DNA from: Tenacibaculum sp. 1_MG-2023
GTDB taxonomy: Bacteria; Bacteroidota; Bacteroidia; Flavobacteriales; Flavobacteriaceae
Assembly (NCBI RefSeq): GCF_030547425.1
Contig: NZ_JAUORH010000004.1
Coordinates: 111,073 to 175,072 of the forward strand
DNA length: 64,000 bases
Reading direction: 5' to 3'
The notes beneath the pieces are model-generated. The model was not told the DNA's origin, made no database searches, and was given only the letters and a program-made list of their open reading frames with translations. A program made the position numbers and the translations under genes. This document shows, piece by piece, positions 29,465 through 38,827 of this stretch; position 1 is the first letter of the stretch, and each line of letters starts with the position of its first letter.

Positions 29465-30346
29465 ATGAATTATAAACTAAAAACTTTTATCAAAGTTGCT
29501 CAGCATTCAAGTTTTACACTTGCTTCTAAAGAGTTGAATATTTCACAACCTGCTGTTTCTAAAACTATCTCTAAATTAGAAGAAGAATACAATACATCTT
29601 TTTTTAACCGATCTAGAAATTCTATTTCATTAACAAATGAAGGGAAAATTTTTCTTGATTACGCTTATAAAATTACCGAGTTGTTTGAAGAGTTAGAGAA
29701 CTCTTTTCTTTTAAATGAAGAGAGCACTTCTCTTGAATTTAATTTAGGATTAAGCACTACAATTGCTACGTATGTAATGCCAAAAGTACTTGCTAAAATA
29801 CAGCAAAACTCCAACAATATAAAATTCAATATAATTAGTGGCAATACTAAAGATATTGAACATAAGATCTTAAACCAAGAATTAGAATTTGGTATTGTAG
29901 AAGGAAAATCCTCTAATCAATTATTACGATATTCTAAATTTATTAAAGATGAAATTGTACTGGTAACAAGTACTAACAATACTAATAGTAAAAATTCTAT
30001 ATCAAAACAAGAACTAAGTAAAATACCTTATATAGGTCGTGAAATTGGTTCGGGTACGCGTGAAATAATTGAAGAAACTTTAAAGAAAAATAACATTACT
30101 AAACTAAACAGAGTAATTACATTAAACAATACTGAGGCTATTGAGCAATATTTACACTACTCTAACTCTTATGCTCTCTTATCTATTCATGCTGTAACAG
30201 AAAAGCTCATTCAAAACAAACTAAAGATTGTTGATATTAAAGGACTTTCTTTTGAGCGTGAATTTGATTTTGTTTGTAGAACAAATTATCAATCAAAAAA
30301 AATGAACTTACTTTATAAATTAATCAAAACCAATTATAACTTTTAG
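29465..30346 (+). CDS. LysR-family transcriptional regulator
   Basis: DNA-binding regulator of 293 residues. The N-terminal winged helix-turn-helix (about residues 1-60) reads FIKVAQHSSFTLASKELNIS and QPAVSKTISKLEEEYNTSFF; the rest is the LysR substrate-binding domain (residues about 88-290). It is 77 nt upstream of a YeiH-type transporter in the same direction, the same pairing as yeiE-yeiH in enterobacteria. It probably regulates that gene through the inverted repeats between them. Confidence 0.92.
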   Translation: MNYKLKTFIKVAQHSSFTLASKELNISQPAVSKTISKLEEEYNTSFFNRSRNSISLTNEGKIFLDYAYKITELFEELENSFLLNEESTSLEFNLGLSTTIATYVMPKVLAKIQQNSNNIKFNIISGNTKDIEHKILNQELEFGIVEGKSSNQLLRYSKFIKDEIVLVTSTNNTNSKNSISKQELSKIPYIGREIGSGTREIIEETLKKNNITKLNRVITLNNTEAIEQYLHYSNSYALLSIHAVTEKLIQNKLKIVDIKGLSFEREFDFVCRTNYQSKKMNLLYKLIKTNYNF

Positions 30347-30401
30347 TTATTTTGTATAACTATTTAATTTGCTCTTTAGTTATATTTCAATCGTAGTTTT
30401 G
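30344..30401 (+). promoter_or_regulatory. Palindromic operator region and promoter of the YeiH-type gene
   Basis: TAGTTAT occurs at 30344-30350 and 30377-30383, with the inverted copy ATAACTA at 30356-30362 between them. This gives two overlapping inverted repeats, with 5-nt and 14-nt spacers. The -7 box TAGTTTTG follows at 30394-30401. The first copy includes the LysR stop codon. The arrangement suits LysR binding just upstream of the promoter. Confidence 0.5.
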
Positions 30402-30423
30402 TTTCATCAAATTCTTAGAAAAA

Positions 30424-31347
30424 ATGAAACAATTCTGTCAAATTAGCTTTTTTACATTCTTCATAACACTAGCTTTAACCGGTTATATTTCTAGTTCTTT
30501 TGCTTTAATATCTGGCTTCATTATAACATATATTTTTAGTAATCCTTTTCCTGAAAAAACGAAAAAAGCAACTCAAATACTTTTAAAAATATCTGTTATT
30601 GGTTTAGGTTTTGGGATGTCATTAACTGAAACTATACAAACAAGTAAAGAAGGGCTTACTTTAACTACTTTATCAATTATTCTAACCGTTATTCTAGGCC
30701 TATTTTTTATTAAGCTTTTTACAATTGATAAAAAAATTGGGTTCTTGATTACTTCAGGAACTTCTATTTGCGGAGGCAGTGCTATCGCTGCTATTTCACC
30801 TGTAATTAAAGCTAGTCATAAAACTATTAGCATTGCTATTGGAGTCGTTTTCTTTTTAAATGCTATTGCCTTATTTATATTTCCTTCTTTAGGTCATATT
30901 CTAGGGTTAACTCAAAAGCAATTTGGTATTTGGTGTGCCATAGCTATTCACGATACTAGTTCTGTGGTAGGAGCTGCTTTAGAGTATGGTGATGAAGCTT
31001 TGCAAATAGCTACTACAGTAAAACTTGCACGCACTTTATGGATTATACCTTTGTCGTTTTTTGCTATGTTTCTTTTTAAATCTGGTGATAGGAAGATTAA
31101 AATTCCTTATTTTATAATAGGTTTCATTATAGCAATATTACTCAACAGCTATCAAATTGTTCCAGAAAATTTTTCGATGAACATCGTAGAATTATCTAAA
31201 AGACTCTTGGTAGCAACTTTATTTTTAATAGGAATGAATTTAACCATTAAAGACTTAAAGGAAAGCGGTATTAAGCCTATTATTTTTGCTTCTCTTTTAT
31301 GGATATTCATAAGTATTTTTTCACTACTCTTTATTATCATTTTTTAA
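30424..31347 (+). CDS. YeiH/UPF0324 family membrane transporter
   Basis: Inner-membrane protein of 307 residues with about nine or ten hydrophobic helices, in the family often annotated as putative sulfate exporters. Signatures are SVIGLGFGMSLTE, the glycine-rich SGTSICGGSAIAAISPVIKA and AIAIHDTSSVVGAALEYG. The true substrate of the family is not settled. The upstream LysR gene is the probable regulator. It is convergent with the next gene. Confidence 0.88.
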   Translation: MKQFCQISFFTFFITLALTGYISSSFALISGFIITYIFSNPFPEKTKKATQILLKISVIGLGFGMSLTETIQTSKEGLTLTTLSIILTVILGLFFIKLFTIDKKIGFLITSGTSICGGSAIAAISPVIKASHKTISIAIGVVFFLNAIALFIFPSLGHILGLTQKQFGIWCAIAIHDTSSVVGAALEYGDEALQIATTVKLARTLWIIPLSFFAMFLFKSGDRKIKIPYFIIGFIIAILLNSYQIVPENFSMNIVELSKRLLVATLFLIGMNLTIKDLKESGIKPIIFASLLWIFISIFSLLFIIIF

Positions 31348-31360
31348 AGAGTAGTGAAAA
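31318..31360. terminator. 16-bp inverted repeat spanning the YeiH-type stop codon
   Basis: TTTTCACTACTCTTTA (31318-31333) and TAAAGAGTAGTGAAAA (31345-31360) are perfect complements around an 11-nt loop; the TAA stop begins the second arm. No clean T-run follows on either strand, so it is a hairpin between convergent genes that may terminate or protect both transcripts. Confidence 0.5.
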
Positions 31361-31366
31361 TATGTG

Positions 31367-32110
31367 TTAGAACTTTATTTGATACTGCTTTGTTACTTTA
31401 GTTCCATTTTTATAATATTCTGCAAACCAAGAATCACCGTTTTTATATAAAATTCCATTTTTATCTTTGATTACAAAAACGTCTTTTACATTCGTTTTTA
31501 ATACTTGAAAAACAACTTCAGGCTTTGTATTTACTAATTGAAATCCATTAGTTATTGATTGTGCATACAATACATTCTTTGTCATGCTTTCTTCATTAGT
31601 CTTCACTGTTTTATTTTTTATTACCTCAACAGCTGAAACTACTGGAGCTGTTACTTCCTTTTTTACAACAGCTACTTCTTTTGATGGAATATATGTATAC
31701 TTTAACCCTTGTACAGACTTAAATGCATTGCGGATAGCTTCGTGATACGCCTTTTTGTAATCTTTTTCTTTACTTTTACCTACTTGTGAGGTAAATACCA
31801 CCTTATTATAACAGTCTCTGAGTTCTACAATACTCTTTGTAGTAAATAAGCTCGAATCATCTTTAACTACGCCAGTTAAAGCTAAACATCTATTGTTTAC
31901 AACATCATCAGGTAACTTCTCATCTTCTAAAAGTGCTGTAAAACCGTATTTATTAAATAAGAACTTTGTTAGTGAACTTGTTTGGTATTTATCTTTTCCC
32001 TTCACAAAATCAAACTTATTTGGTACTATAACGTATTTATAGTTGTTAATTGTTTTTTGTGCAAAACTTGCTGTTGTTACAAATAATGCTATAAAAAGTA
32101 TTTTTTTCAT
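31367..32110 (-). CDS. Secreted protein of unknown function
   Basis: A 247-residue protein with a clear signal peptide (MKKILFIALFVTTASFAQ) and no lipobox, so probably periplasmic. No known catalytic motif is visible. The middle part (VNNRCLALTGVVKDDSSLF, then LRDCYNKVVFTSQVGKSKEK) includes two cysteines; residues about 150-175 are a low-complexity lysine/valine linker, followed by a short domain (VFQVLKTNVKDVFVIKDKNG). It resembles conserved flavobacterial secreted proteins, but I assign no function. Confidence 0.8.
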   Translation of the reverse strand: MKKILFIALFVTTASFAQKTINNYKYVIVPNKFDFVKGKDKYQTSSLTKFLFNKYGFTALLEDEKLPDDVVNNRCLALTGVVKDDSSLFTTKSIVELRDCYNKVVFTSQVGKSKEKDYKKAYHEAIRNAFKSVQGLKYTYIPSKEVAVVKKEVTAPVVSAVEVIKNKTVKTNEESMTKNVLYAQSITNGFQLVNTKPEVVFQVLKTNVKDVFVIKDKNGILYKNGDSWFAEYYKNGTKVTKQYQIKF

Positions 32111-32155
32111 TTTTAGTTTTTGTTGTGTTTATTAAATATAGTTGTTTTTATAAAC

Positions 32156-32830
32156 TTATAAATATTTTTTCAAATCTATCAATGAAGTTACTTGTTGAAC
32201 TTCTTTGTTATTTACTTCTTCTGAAAAATGAATTGCTCTCATTCCTGAATTTATTGCCCCTATAATATCTGCTTCATAACTATCTCCTATCATAACAGAT
32301 TCAACTGCCTTTGCTCCTGCCTTTTCTAACGCAAATTCAAAAACCTTAGGATTTGGTTTCTTAACTCCAACACACTCAGATGTAATTATCTGTTTAAAAA
32401 AGCTATGAATTCCCGATTTCTTCAGTTTTAATTTTTGTACTTCTTCAAAGCCATTTGTAATAATATGTAAATGATATTTACTTTCTAAATACTCTAACAC
32501 TTCTATTGCATTATCAAACAAATAATTGAAATTTGGTAAGTATCCAATATAGTCTTTAGATATTTGATTTATTGAATCATCAGAAATCTCGTATTTTAGA
32601 TTATCAAAAGTTTCTTTTAAGCGATAATATCTTAATGCTGTTTTTTCTACCTTATCTTCTCTATATAACCTCCAATATTTTAAATTTACAGGTATATACA
32701 CTTCTAAAAAACTATGTATTGGGATGGTTATATTTTGTTCTTCAAAAATTTGTTGAAAAGTAAGTTTTGAGTTTCTATCAAAATCCCATAATGTATGATC
32801 TAAATCAAAAAATAAATGTTTTATTTCCAT
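32156..32830 (-). CDS. HAD-family phosphatase, YjjG-like
   Basis: Haloacid-dehalogenase-superfamily hydrolase, probably a nucleotide or sugar-phosphate phosphatase. Motif I is DLDHT with nucleophile Asp9 counted from MEIKHLFFDLDHTLW; motif II is IITNG, the lysine is in KKPNPKVF and motif IV is MIGDSYEADIIGA. I chose the Met at 32828-32830 because the motif then starts at the family position; a Met at 32845 would add five residues and overlap the upstream gene by 8 nt. The helical cap lies between residues about 15 and 90. Confidence 0.85.
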   Translation of the reverse strand: MEIKHLFFDLDHTLWDFDRNSKLTFQQIFEEQNITIPIHSFLEVYIPVNLKYWRLYREDKVEKTALRYYRLKETFDNLKYEISDDSINQISKDYIGYLPNFNYLFDNAIEVLEYLESKYHLHIITNGFEEVQKLKLKKSGIHSFFKQIITSECVGVKKPNPKVFEFALEKAGAKAVESVMIGDSYEADIIGAINSGMRAIHFSEEVNNKEVQQVTSLIDLKKYL

Positions 32831-32837
32831 TTCTTCT

Positions 32838-34145
32838 CTAAACATTTCCTACTATTTTAAGCATTGAATTATACAACCTACTCCACCCTCTCCATCTTAA
32901 ATAGTTACTCAAGCTTTCATTATGAAATACTGTAATAAAAGTACCATTTACTGCCTTTACTTCATTCTTTAAATCTCTAATTTTTCCTAACGACTGTTTT
33001 GGTGTTAACTTCATATAATCATTTAATGTCGTATCCATCAATGCGAACGGAAATATTTTTAAAGGTGTTTGAATTTCAAAATCTAAGTCGTAAAAATAAA
33101 ATGGAGTACAAGTACTTGCTCGAAACCCTACATGTGTTGCATATCCCATTGAGTAATCTTCATCTATCTCTAAATCTATTAACTGCTGATACGTTTCTGG
33201 TAAAGATACTCGTAAGTAGTGTTGTCTTGAACGTTTAACAGGTATATTAGTTATCGTTTCTAAACGTTCTTTTTCTTTTTTTAACATTACAGAATCATTC
33301 ATTGTGTAATATGACGGATGTAACCCTACGCGAGCATAATCAACCATATCTTTTATTAACAATTTGAATTTTCTTTTGGAGGCGGACACATTCGTATCAA
33401 ATGTAGTATAGTCGCCTATTAAAAAGAAAAATATGGTTCTTACATTATGAGCTTTCTTTAACTCAATAATTTTTTGAAATGTATTAAAAGGGTCTTTTTT
33501 AAGATTGAAAAATACTGTAAATCGATCCCAAATTGTAAAAACCTTAAATTGAGAAACATCTTTTAAAAATCCTCCAATAGTTCTTATAAAACTCTTATAC
33601 TTATAGGCATAAGCATTATCAACATCTATTGTAGAAATATATTGATATTCTCTTGTTATATGTTTAAAGTCTGGGAATTTTTGTTTTAAGGTTTCCAAAA
33701 ACTTATATGCCCAAATATCTACCATAGGTTTTTCTAAAAATCCATTTTGATAGGCTATACTTTCACCAACTGTAAATCGTCCATACTTATCTTTTATATG
33801 TGGTAAATATTCTTCATATCTTGAAATTAAGAAAAAGCTAGCAGCAAAAATATCAAACGGAATTTCAGAAGCTTCAACAGTTGGAAAGAAACAAGGAACT
33901 TCATCCCAATTTTGAATTACTATTTCTATATCCTTTATACCTTGCTGAAAAAGTAGTTCATTGCTCTGGACGAAAAATTCTTTTCCTAAAGGCACATTTG
34001 TGTATGAAAACTTAGGTCCATTGTAAGCCACAAACTCTTCTACTTTACCTGTAAAATCAATTTGAACTTGTAAAATACGAGTAAAAATATGTTTGAAAAT
34101 ATAACGTACTCTAGGAGTAACTTTATGGGTATAAATAAGTATCAT
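32838..34145 (-). CDS. Polysaccharide deacetylase-like (CE4-type) protein
   Basis: A 435-residue protein without signal peptide. The N-terminal third is a flavobacterial extension; residues about 165-435 resemble a CE4/NodB fold: YISTIDVDNAY holds the first acidic pair, ARVGLHPSYYTMND carries a histidine motif and GFRASTCTPFYFYDLD is the Arg-containing strand. The substrate is unknown and the metal site is not fully canonical. It is 29 nt downstream of radC and touches the HAD gene, so the three are probably co-transcribed. Confidence 0.75.
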   Translation of the reverse strand: MILIYTHKVTPRVRYIFKHIFTRILQVQIDFTGKVEEFVAYNGPKFSYTNVPLGKEFFVQSNELLFQQGIKDIEIVIQNWDEVPCFFPTVEASEIPFDIFAASFFLISRYEEYLPHIKDKYGRFTVGESIAYQNGFLEKPMVDIWAYKFLETLKQKFPDFKHITREYQYISTIDVDNAYAYKYKSFIRTIGGFLKDVSQFKVFTIWDRFTVFFNLKKDPFNTFQKIIELKKAHNVRTIFFFLIGDYTTFDTNVSASKRKFKLLIKDMVDYARVGLHPSYYTMNDSVMLKKEKERLETITNIPVKRSRQHYLRVSLPETYQQLIDLEIDEDYSMGYATHVGFRASTCTPFYFYDLDFEIQTPLKIFPFALMDTTLNDYMKLTPKQSLGKIRDLKNEVKAVNGTFITVFHNESLSNYLRWRGWSRLYNSMLKIVGNV

Positions 34146-34174
34146 AAATAGTAACTAGTAATCGTGTAAAACGA

Positions 34175-34861
34175 CTATAAAATTCCTTCATCTGCAAAGC
34201 TAAAATAAGCTTTTTCAGTAACTATTAGGTGGTCTAGCAATTTAATATCTAAAGTAATACCTGCTTGTTTAATTTTTTCGGTTATTTCAATATCTGATTT
34301 ACTTGGTGATAGTTTTTCTGAAGGATGGTTATGACAAACAATTACACCTATTGCAGAAAGCTCCAATGCTCTTTTATACAGCAATCGTATATCTACTAAA
34401 GTAGCTGTAAACCCTCCTTTACTTAATTGGTGTTTTGCTAAGACTTTATTTGAATTGTTTAGATACAACACCCAAAACTCTTCATAATACAAGTCCCCTA
34501 TAAGTGGTTGCATAATTTTTACTACATCAATAGAGCTACTTATTTTAGATATGCTTGCTCTTTCCTCAAATTGTTTTCTTTTTCCAAACTCCAAAGCAGT
34601 TACTATAGATATTGCTTTCGCCTCTCCTATTCCTTTAAATTTCATCAATTCTTCTACCGATAGTTTTGCTAATGTATTTAAGTCATTATTTACCGTTAAC
34701 AATATTCTTTTAGCCAAAGCTACAGCACTTTCCTCTCTGTTTCCTGAACCTATCAAAATAGCAATCAACTCTGCATCTGATAATACTGTTTTTCCTTTAG
34801 ACATTAGTTTTTCTCTTGGCCTATCATCTAATGCCCACGATTTAATAGAAATCTTATTCAT
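34175..34861 (-). CDS. radC: RadC family (UPF0758) JAMM-domain protein
   Basis: A 228-residue RadC-type protein; its real role is unsettled despite the name. Residues 1-90 contain a helix-hairpin-helix segment (FKGIGEAKAISIVTALEFGK), and the C-terminal JAB/JAMM domain has the metal motif HNHPSEKLSPSKSD (177-190), with His177, His179 and Asp190. The start MNKISIKSWALDDRPREKL is the family start. Confidence 0.93.
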   Translation of the reverse strand: MNKISIKSWALDDRPREKLMSKGKTVLSDAELIAILIGSGNREESAVALAKRILLTVNNDLNTLAKLSVEELMKFKGIGEAKAISIVTALEFGKRKQFEERASISKISSSIDVVKIMQPLIGDLYYEEFWVLYLNNSNKVLAKHQLSKGGFTATLVDIRLLYKRALELSAIGVIVCHNHPSEKLSPSKSDIEITEKIKQAGITLDIKLLDHLIVTEKAYFSFADEGIL

Positions 34862-34971
34862 GTTTTTTCTTTTTTTTCATAGCCTTACATTACAACTCAA
34901 TATGTTAATCCAGTTATTTAACCATGAATGTTAATTACTTTTTCTTATAGATTTATAAATATAATTCATTT

Positions 34972-35003
34972 TTTGCACAACCAAAAGAAGCACAGTATCT
35001 TTG
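34972..35003 (+). promoter_or_regulatory. Promoter of trkA-trkH
   Basis: TTTG (34972-34975), 20 nt, TATCTTTG (34996-35003), then TCTC. It matches the Bacteroidota consensus and lies 25 nt before the trkA ATG. Confidence 0.65.
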
Positions 35004-35028
35004 TCTCTTATCTTTTTTAATTTTTAAT

Positions 35029-36375
35029 ATGAAGATTATTATAGCCGGGGCTGGAGACGTAGGTTTTCATTTGGCTAAACTCCTTTCTTACGAAGCACAA
35101 GACACATACGTAGTCGATTTTGATGGTGAAAAATTAGAATATCTAAACAATCATTTAGATGTTATTACCAAAAAAGGAGATGCTACCTCTATAAAACTAT
35201 TGAAAGAAATAGGCGTTAACTCAGCAGATTTATTGTTAGCAGTAACTGAAAGTCCTAACACAAACTTTACTATTTCTGTAATAGGTAAAGCATTGGGGGT
35301 AAAAAAAACAATTGCTAGAATTAGTAACCCTGAATTTTTAAACAACCCTTGTATCAATTTCAAAGATTACGGAGTAGATTTTATGATTTCCCCTGAAGAA
35401 TTAGCTGCTGAAGAAATTAAATCTCTACTTAACCAATCTTCTTTTAACGATACAGTAGCCTTTGAAAACGGAGTTTTTAATATCATGGGGACAACACTTG
35501 GGTATAAATCTCCTATTCTTGATCTTACAGTTAAAGAAACTAAAGAAAAATATTGCTTAGTAGATTTTATTACTATTGCTATAAAACGTGAAGGGACCTC
35601 TCAAACAATTATTCCTCGTGGAGATACTGAGTACAAAATAAACGACCAAGTATACTTTTCTGTACCAAAATATAGTATTGACAAACTGTATCCTATTATC
35701 GGAAAGGAATATATTGATATTACAAACGTGATGATTTTGGGTGGTAGCCGTGTTGGAAGAAAAACAGCTAGAAAACTTTGTAAAGACAACTTTAAAGTGA
35801 AGTTGATTGAAAAAGATAAAGACAAAGCCTTACAACTTGCCGAAGACCTTCGTAATACCTTAGTAATATATGGTGACGGTAGGGATTTAGAATTGTTAGA
35901 AGAAGAAAGTATTAGAGAAATGGATGCTTTTGTAGCTGTTACTGGAGATTCTGAAACAAACATCATGTCTTGTTTAGTAGCAAAATCTAAAGGTGTAAAA
36001 AAAACAGTTGCTTTAGTAGAAAATATGGACTATATCAATATTTCTCAAACTATTGGTATCGATACTCTAATTAATAAAAAGTTAATTGCTGCAAGTAACA
36101 TTTTCCGCCATATTAGAAAAGGAGAAATTGTAGCTTTAGCCAATCTGCATAATGTTGATGCTGAAGTTTTTGAGTTTGAAGTACATCCTGGTGCTAAAGT
36201 AACCCAAAAAATAATTAGAGAATTGCGTTTTCCTAGAGAAGCTATTATTGGTGGCGTAATTAGAAACGGAGAAGCATTAATGTCTTTTGGTGATTTTCAA
36301 ATGCAAAGCGGTGACAAAGCTATTGTTTTTTGTTTACCCGAAGCCATAAATATTGTAGAAGATTTATTCAAATAA
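35029..36375 (+). CDS. trkA: Trk potassium uptake regulatory subunit TrkA
   Basis: Cytoplasmic NAD-binding gating ring of the Trk potassium channel. The 448 residues are two RCK-N/RCK-C modules: dinucleotide-binding motifs IIAGAGDVGFHLAKLL near residues 4-19 and MILGGSRVGRK at 235-245. Its TAA overlaps the trkH ATG by one base, so the two subunits are translationally coupled. Confidence 0.95.
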   Translation: MKIIIAGAGDVGFHLAKLLSYEAQDTYVVDFDGEKLEYLNNHLDVITKKGDATSIKLLKEIGVNSADLLLAVTESPNTNFTISVIGKALGVKKTIARISNPEFLNNPCINFKDYGVDFMISPEELAAEEIKSLLNQSSFNDTVAFENGVFNIMGTTLGYKSPILDLTVKETKEKYCLVDFITIAIKREGTSQTIIPRGDTEYKINDQVYFSVPKYSIDKLYPIIGKEYIDITNVMILGGSRVGRKTARKLCKDNFKVKLIEKDKDKALQLAEDLRNTLVIYGDGRDLELLEEESIREMDAFVAVTGDSETNIMSCLVAKSKGVKKTVALVENMDYINISQTIGIDTLINKKLIAASNIFRHIRKGEIVALANLHNVDAEVFEFEVHPGAKVTQKIIRELRFPREAIIGGVIRNGEALMSFGDFQMQSGDKAIVFCLPEAINIVEDLFK

Positions 36376-37874
36376 TGGAAAATCTTAATCTTAAATTAAT
36401 CTATCGTTTTTTAGGAGTTACAGCCATCCTTAATGGTTTATTTATGTGGCTTACTTTACCCATAAGTTTTTATTACGATGAATCCGCCAAACTTGGAATT
36501 CTAAATGCTGGAATCATAACCATAGCTATAGGTTCTTTATTGTTTTTTTTTAATAAGCCTGACAATAAAAACATCCATAAAAAAGAAGGCTACCTTATTG
36601 TTACTTTAGGTTGGCTTACCTTATCATTTACAGGGATGCTTCCTTATTTACTTACAGAAAGTATCCCAAGTGTTACCAATGCCTTTTTTGAAACAATTTC
36701 AGGATATTCAACCACAGGGTCATCTATTTTAACTGATATTGAGTCCATGCCAAAAGGGATTTTGTTTTGGCGTAGTTGTACACACTGGATTGGAGGTATG
36801 GGAATTATTGTACTTACTATAGCTATTTTACCTTTATTAGGTATTGGAGGAATGCAGCTTTTTATGGCTGAAGCTCCTGGACCTTCAGCAGATAAACTAC
36901 ATCCAAGAATTACTGATACGGCAAAACGATTATGGTTAATTTATGTATTATTAACCGCTGTTGAATTTTTACTACTAAAAGTGGCTGGAATGACTTGGTT
37001 TGATGCTATTAATCATGCTATGGCAACCGTAAGTACAGGTGGATTTTCTACTAAAAACGAAAGTGTAGCCCACTGGAATGGAACTCCATTGATTCAATAT
37101 ATAATCATTTTCTTCATGTTTATTGCAGGAACCAATTTTGTTCTTACTTATTTTGCTTTAAAAGGAAAAGTTAGAAAAGTGATACAAAGTGAAGAATTTA
37201 AATACTATTTCTTCGGAATTATTGGAATATCGACCATTGTTGCTTTAATGATTATCTTTTTACAAGACCCTAATTTACAAAGTAGTATAGCACATCCTAA
37301 AATATGGGGTGAAGTAGAGAGCGCTATAAGACATTCGTTATTCTCTGTAATTTCTGTAGTAACAACAACAGGTTTTGTTACTGCTGATTTTACAATGTGG
37401 AGCTTTTTTGTTACTGCTATATTTTTCTCTTTATTTTTCTTAGGAGGATCAGCTGGGTCTACATCAGGAGGTGTAAAAATTGTTCGTCATATTATTATGC
37501 TAAAAAACAGCTTTTTAGAATTTAAAAAATCACTACATCCAAATGCTATAATACCTGTTCGTTATGATGGTAAAGCAGTAAAACAAACTATTATATTTAA
37601 TATCCTCTCGTTTTTTGTGTTATATATGTTAATTTTTATAATAGGTACCGTTGTTTTAGCTCTTTTAGGTTTGGATATAAAGTCTGCTTTAGGAGCATGT
37701 GCTTCCTCATTAGGAAACATTGGACCTGCCATAGGAAGTGTAAGCCCTGTAGATAATTTTAACCATTTATCAGCAGGCGCAAAATGGTTTTGCTCTTTTC
37801 TAATGTTAATTGGTCGTCTAGAGCTATTTACCGTGTTAATTTTATTAACTCCTTTCTTCTGGAGAAAAAACTAA
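36375..37874 (+). CDS. trkH: Trk potassium uptake membrane subunit TrkH
   Basis: Potassium-translocating membrane subunit. The start is MENLNLKLIYRFLGVTAI at 36375, overlapping the trkA stop; an in-frame ATG at 36330 inside trkA is rejected. The 499 residues contain four pore loops with filter glycines: SGYSTTGSS, ATVSTGGFS, SVVTTTGFVT and SLGNIGPAIG, plus the HWIGGMGIIVLTIAI segment typical of TrkH. Confidence 0.95.
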   Translation: MENLNLKLIYRFLGVTAILNGLFMWLTLPISFYYDESAKLGILNAGIITIAIGSLLFFFNKPDNKNIHKKEGYLIVTLGWLTLSFTGMLPYLLTESIPSVTNAFFETISGYSTTGSSILTDIESMPKGILFWRSCTHWIGGMGIIVLTIAILPLLGIGGMQLFMAEAPGPSADKLHPRITDTAKRLWLIYVLLTAVEFLLLKVAGMTWFDAINHAMATVSTGGFSTKNESVAHWNGTPLIQYIIIFFMFIAGTNFVLTYFALKGKVRKVIQSEEFKYYFFGIIGISTIVALMIIFLQDPNLQSSIAHPKIWGEVESAIRHSLFSVISVVTTTGFVTADFTMWSFFVTAIFFSLFFLGGSAGSTSGGVKIVRHIIMLKNSFLEFKKSLHPNAIIPVRYDGKAVKQTIIFNILSFFVLYMLIFIIGTVVLALLGLDIKSALGACASSLGNIGPAIGSVSPVDNFNHLSAGAKWFCSFLMLIGRLELFTVLILLTPFFWRKN

Positions 37875-37913
37875 CTTAGCTAATACATTTACCAATAAAT
37901 AATATTTCTCCTT

Positions 37914-37943
37914 AAACGTATATACCTTAAAAATATACGTTTG
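37914..37943 (+). terminator. Hairpin after trkH, overlapping a -7-like box
   Basis: AAACGTATA (37914-37922) and TATACGTTT (37934-37942) form a 9-bp stem with an 11-nt loop, 40 nt beyond the trkH stop. No T-run follows. The second arm contains TACGTTTG (37936-37943), a match to TAnnTTTG, so it could also be a promoter for the next gene. Confidence 0.4.
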
Positions 37944-38064
37944 CATATCAATCAAACACGCTTAAACAATAGAATTAAAGTTTAGTTCTGTTTGTCTTTA
38001 AATTTGATTTTAGAAAACAAACATTCAACATTTAGTAATTTCGCAAACTTTCAAAAGCAGCCGT

Positions 38065-38109
38065 AAACAACAAATAATTAAACAGTTACATTATATATGT
38101 TGTTTTTTT
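38065..38109 (+). promoter_or_regulatory. Possible leader hairpin with T-run before the collar-domain gene
   Basis: AAACAACA (38065-38072) can pair with TGTTGTTT (38098-38105) over a 25-nt loop, followed by T to 38109. It is 47 nt before the start codon. It is weak, but it has the layout of a leader terminator. The rest of the 282-nt gap after trkH shows no gene. Confidence 0.25.
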
Positions 38110-38156
38110 ACTAAATTGTTGAACTAAACATTATTAACTACTAAACTTTATTACTT

Positions 38157-38726
38157 ATGGATCCATTTATAGGACAAATTACAATGTTTGGAGGAAACTT
38201 TGCTCCAAGAGGTTGGGCTTTTTGTAACGGACAACTACTTGCTATTTCTCAAAATTCAGCTTTATTTTCAATTTTAGGCACCACCTACGGTGGGGACGGA
38301 AGAACAACTTTTGCCTTACCTGATTTACGTGGTAGAGCTCCTATTCATTCTGGTGATGGTAGCGTAGGACCAGGGCTTTCTCCTAGACCATTAGGTCAAA
38401 GAGGAGGAGAACAAACACATACACTTAACATTCTAGAAATGCCTATTCATAATCATGTGGCAACTTCTACTTCTAAATTACATGGACAAAGTGCTTCTGG
38501 TGATGATGACACGATAAGTACAGGCTCTTCAATTGCCAGTGGGTCTTCAACTGGTTCAGAAGTATTCAGTAGCCAACCTCCAAACACTGAAATGAACACT
38601 AGTTCTGTAACAACGGCTACAACAACATTAAACCAAGGAGGGAGTCAACCTCATAATAATATGCAGCCTTATTTAGCTATAAACTTTATTATTGCATTAG
38701 TTGGTGTTTTTCCTTCAAGAAACTAA
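38157..38726 (+). CDS. Phage tail collar-domain (microcystin-dependent-like) protein
   Basis: A 189-residue protein of the phage-collar/MdpB family. The N-terminal collar domain is typical: MDPFIGQITMFGGNFAPRGW, then FCNGQLLAISQNSALFSILG and GTTYGGDGRTTFALPDLRGR. The Ser/Thr/Gly-rich C-terminal half ends in the conserved HNNMQPYLAINFIIALVGVF. There is no signal peptide. No other phage genes are nearby, so it is a free-standing member of the kind common in environmental Bacteroidota; function unknown. Confidence 0.85.
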   Translation: MDPFIGQITMFGGNFAPRGWAFCNGQLLAISQNSALFSILGTTYGGDGRTTFALPDLRGRAPIHSGDGSVGPGLSPRPLGQRGGEQTHTLNILEMPIHNHVATSTSKLHGQSASGDDDTISTGSSIASGSSTGSEVFSSQPPNTEMNTSSVTTATTTLNQGGSQPHNNMQPYLAINFIIALVGVFPSRN

Positions 38727-38748
38727 AAACATATTTACAACTTTAATT

Positions 38749-38789
38749 ATCAGATGATTAAACACAATTAATCATCTGATTTAGCTTTT
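38749..38789 (+). terminator. Terminator after the collar-domain gene
   Basis: ATCAGATGATTAA (38749-38761) and TTAATCATCTGAT (38768-38780) form a perfect 13-bp stem with a 6-nt loop, followed by TTAGCTTTTTT. Confidence 0.7.
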
Positions 38790-38827
38790 TTTAGTTATCT
38801 TTATTATAAACAAACTAAACTTACATT

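Noticed and set aside
38157..38726. Collar-domain gene as sign of a prophage
   Set aside because: No other phage structural, lysis or integration genes are within the window, and free-standing members of this family are common in Bacteroidota.
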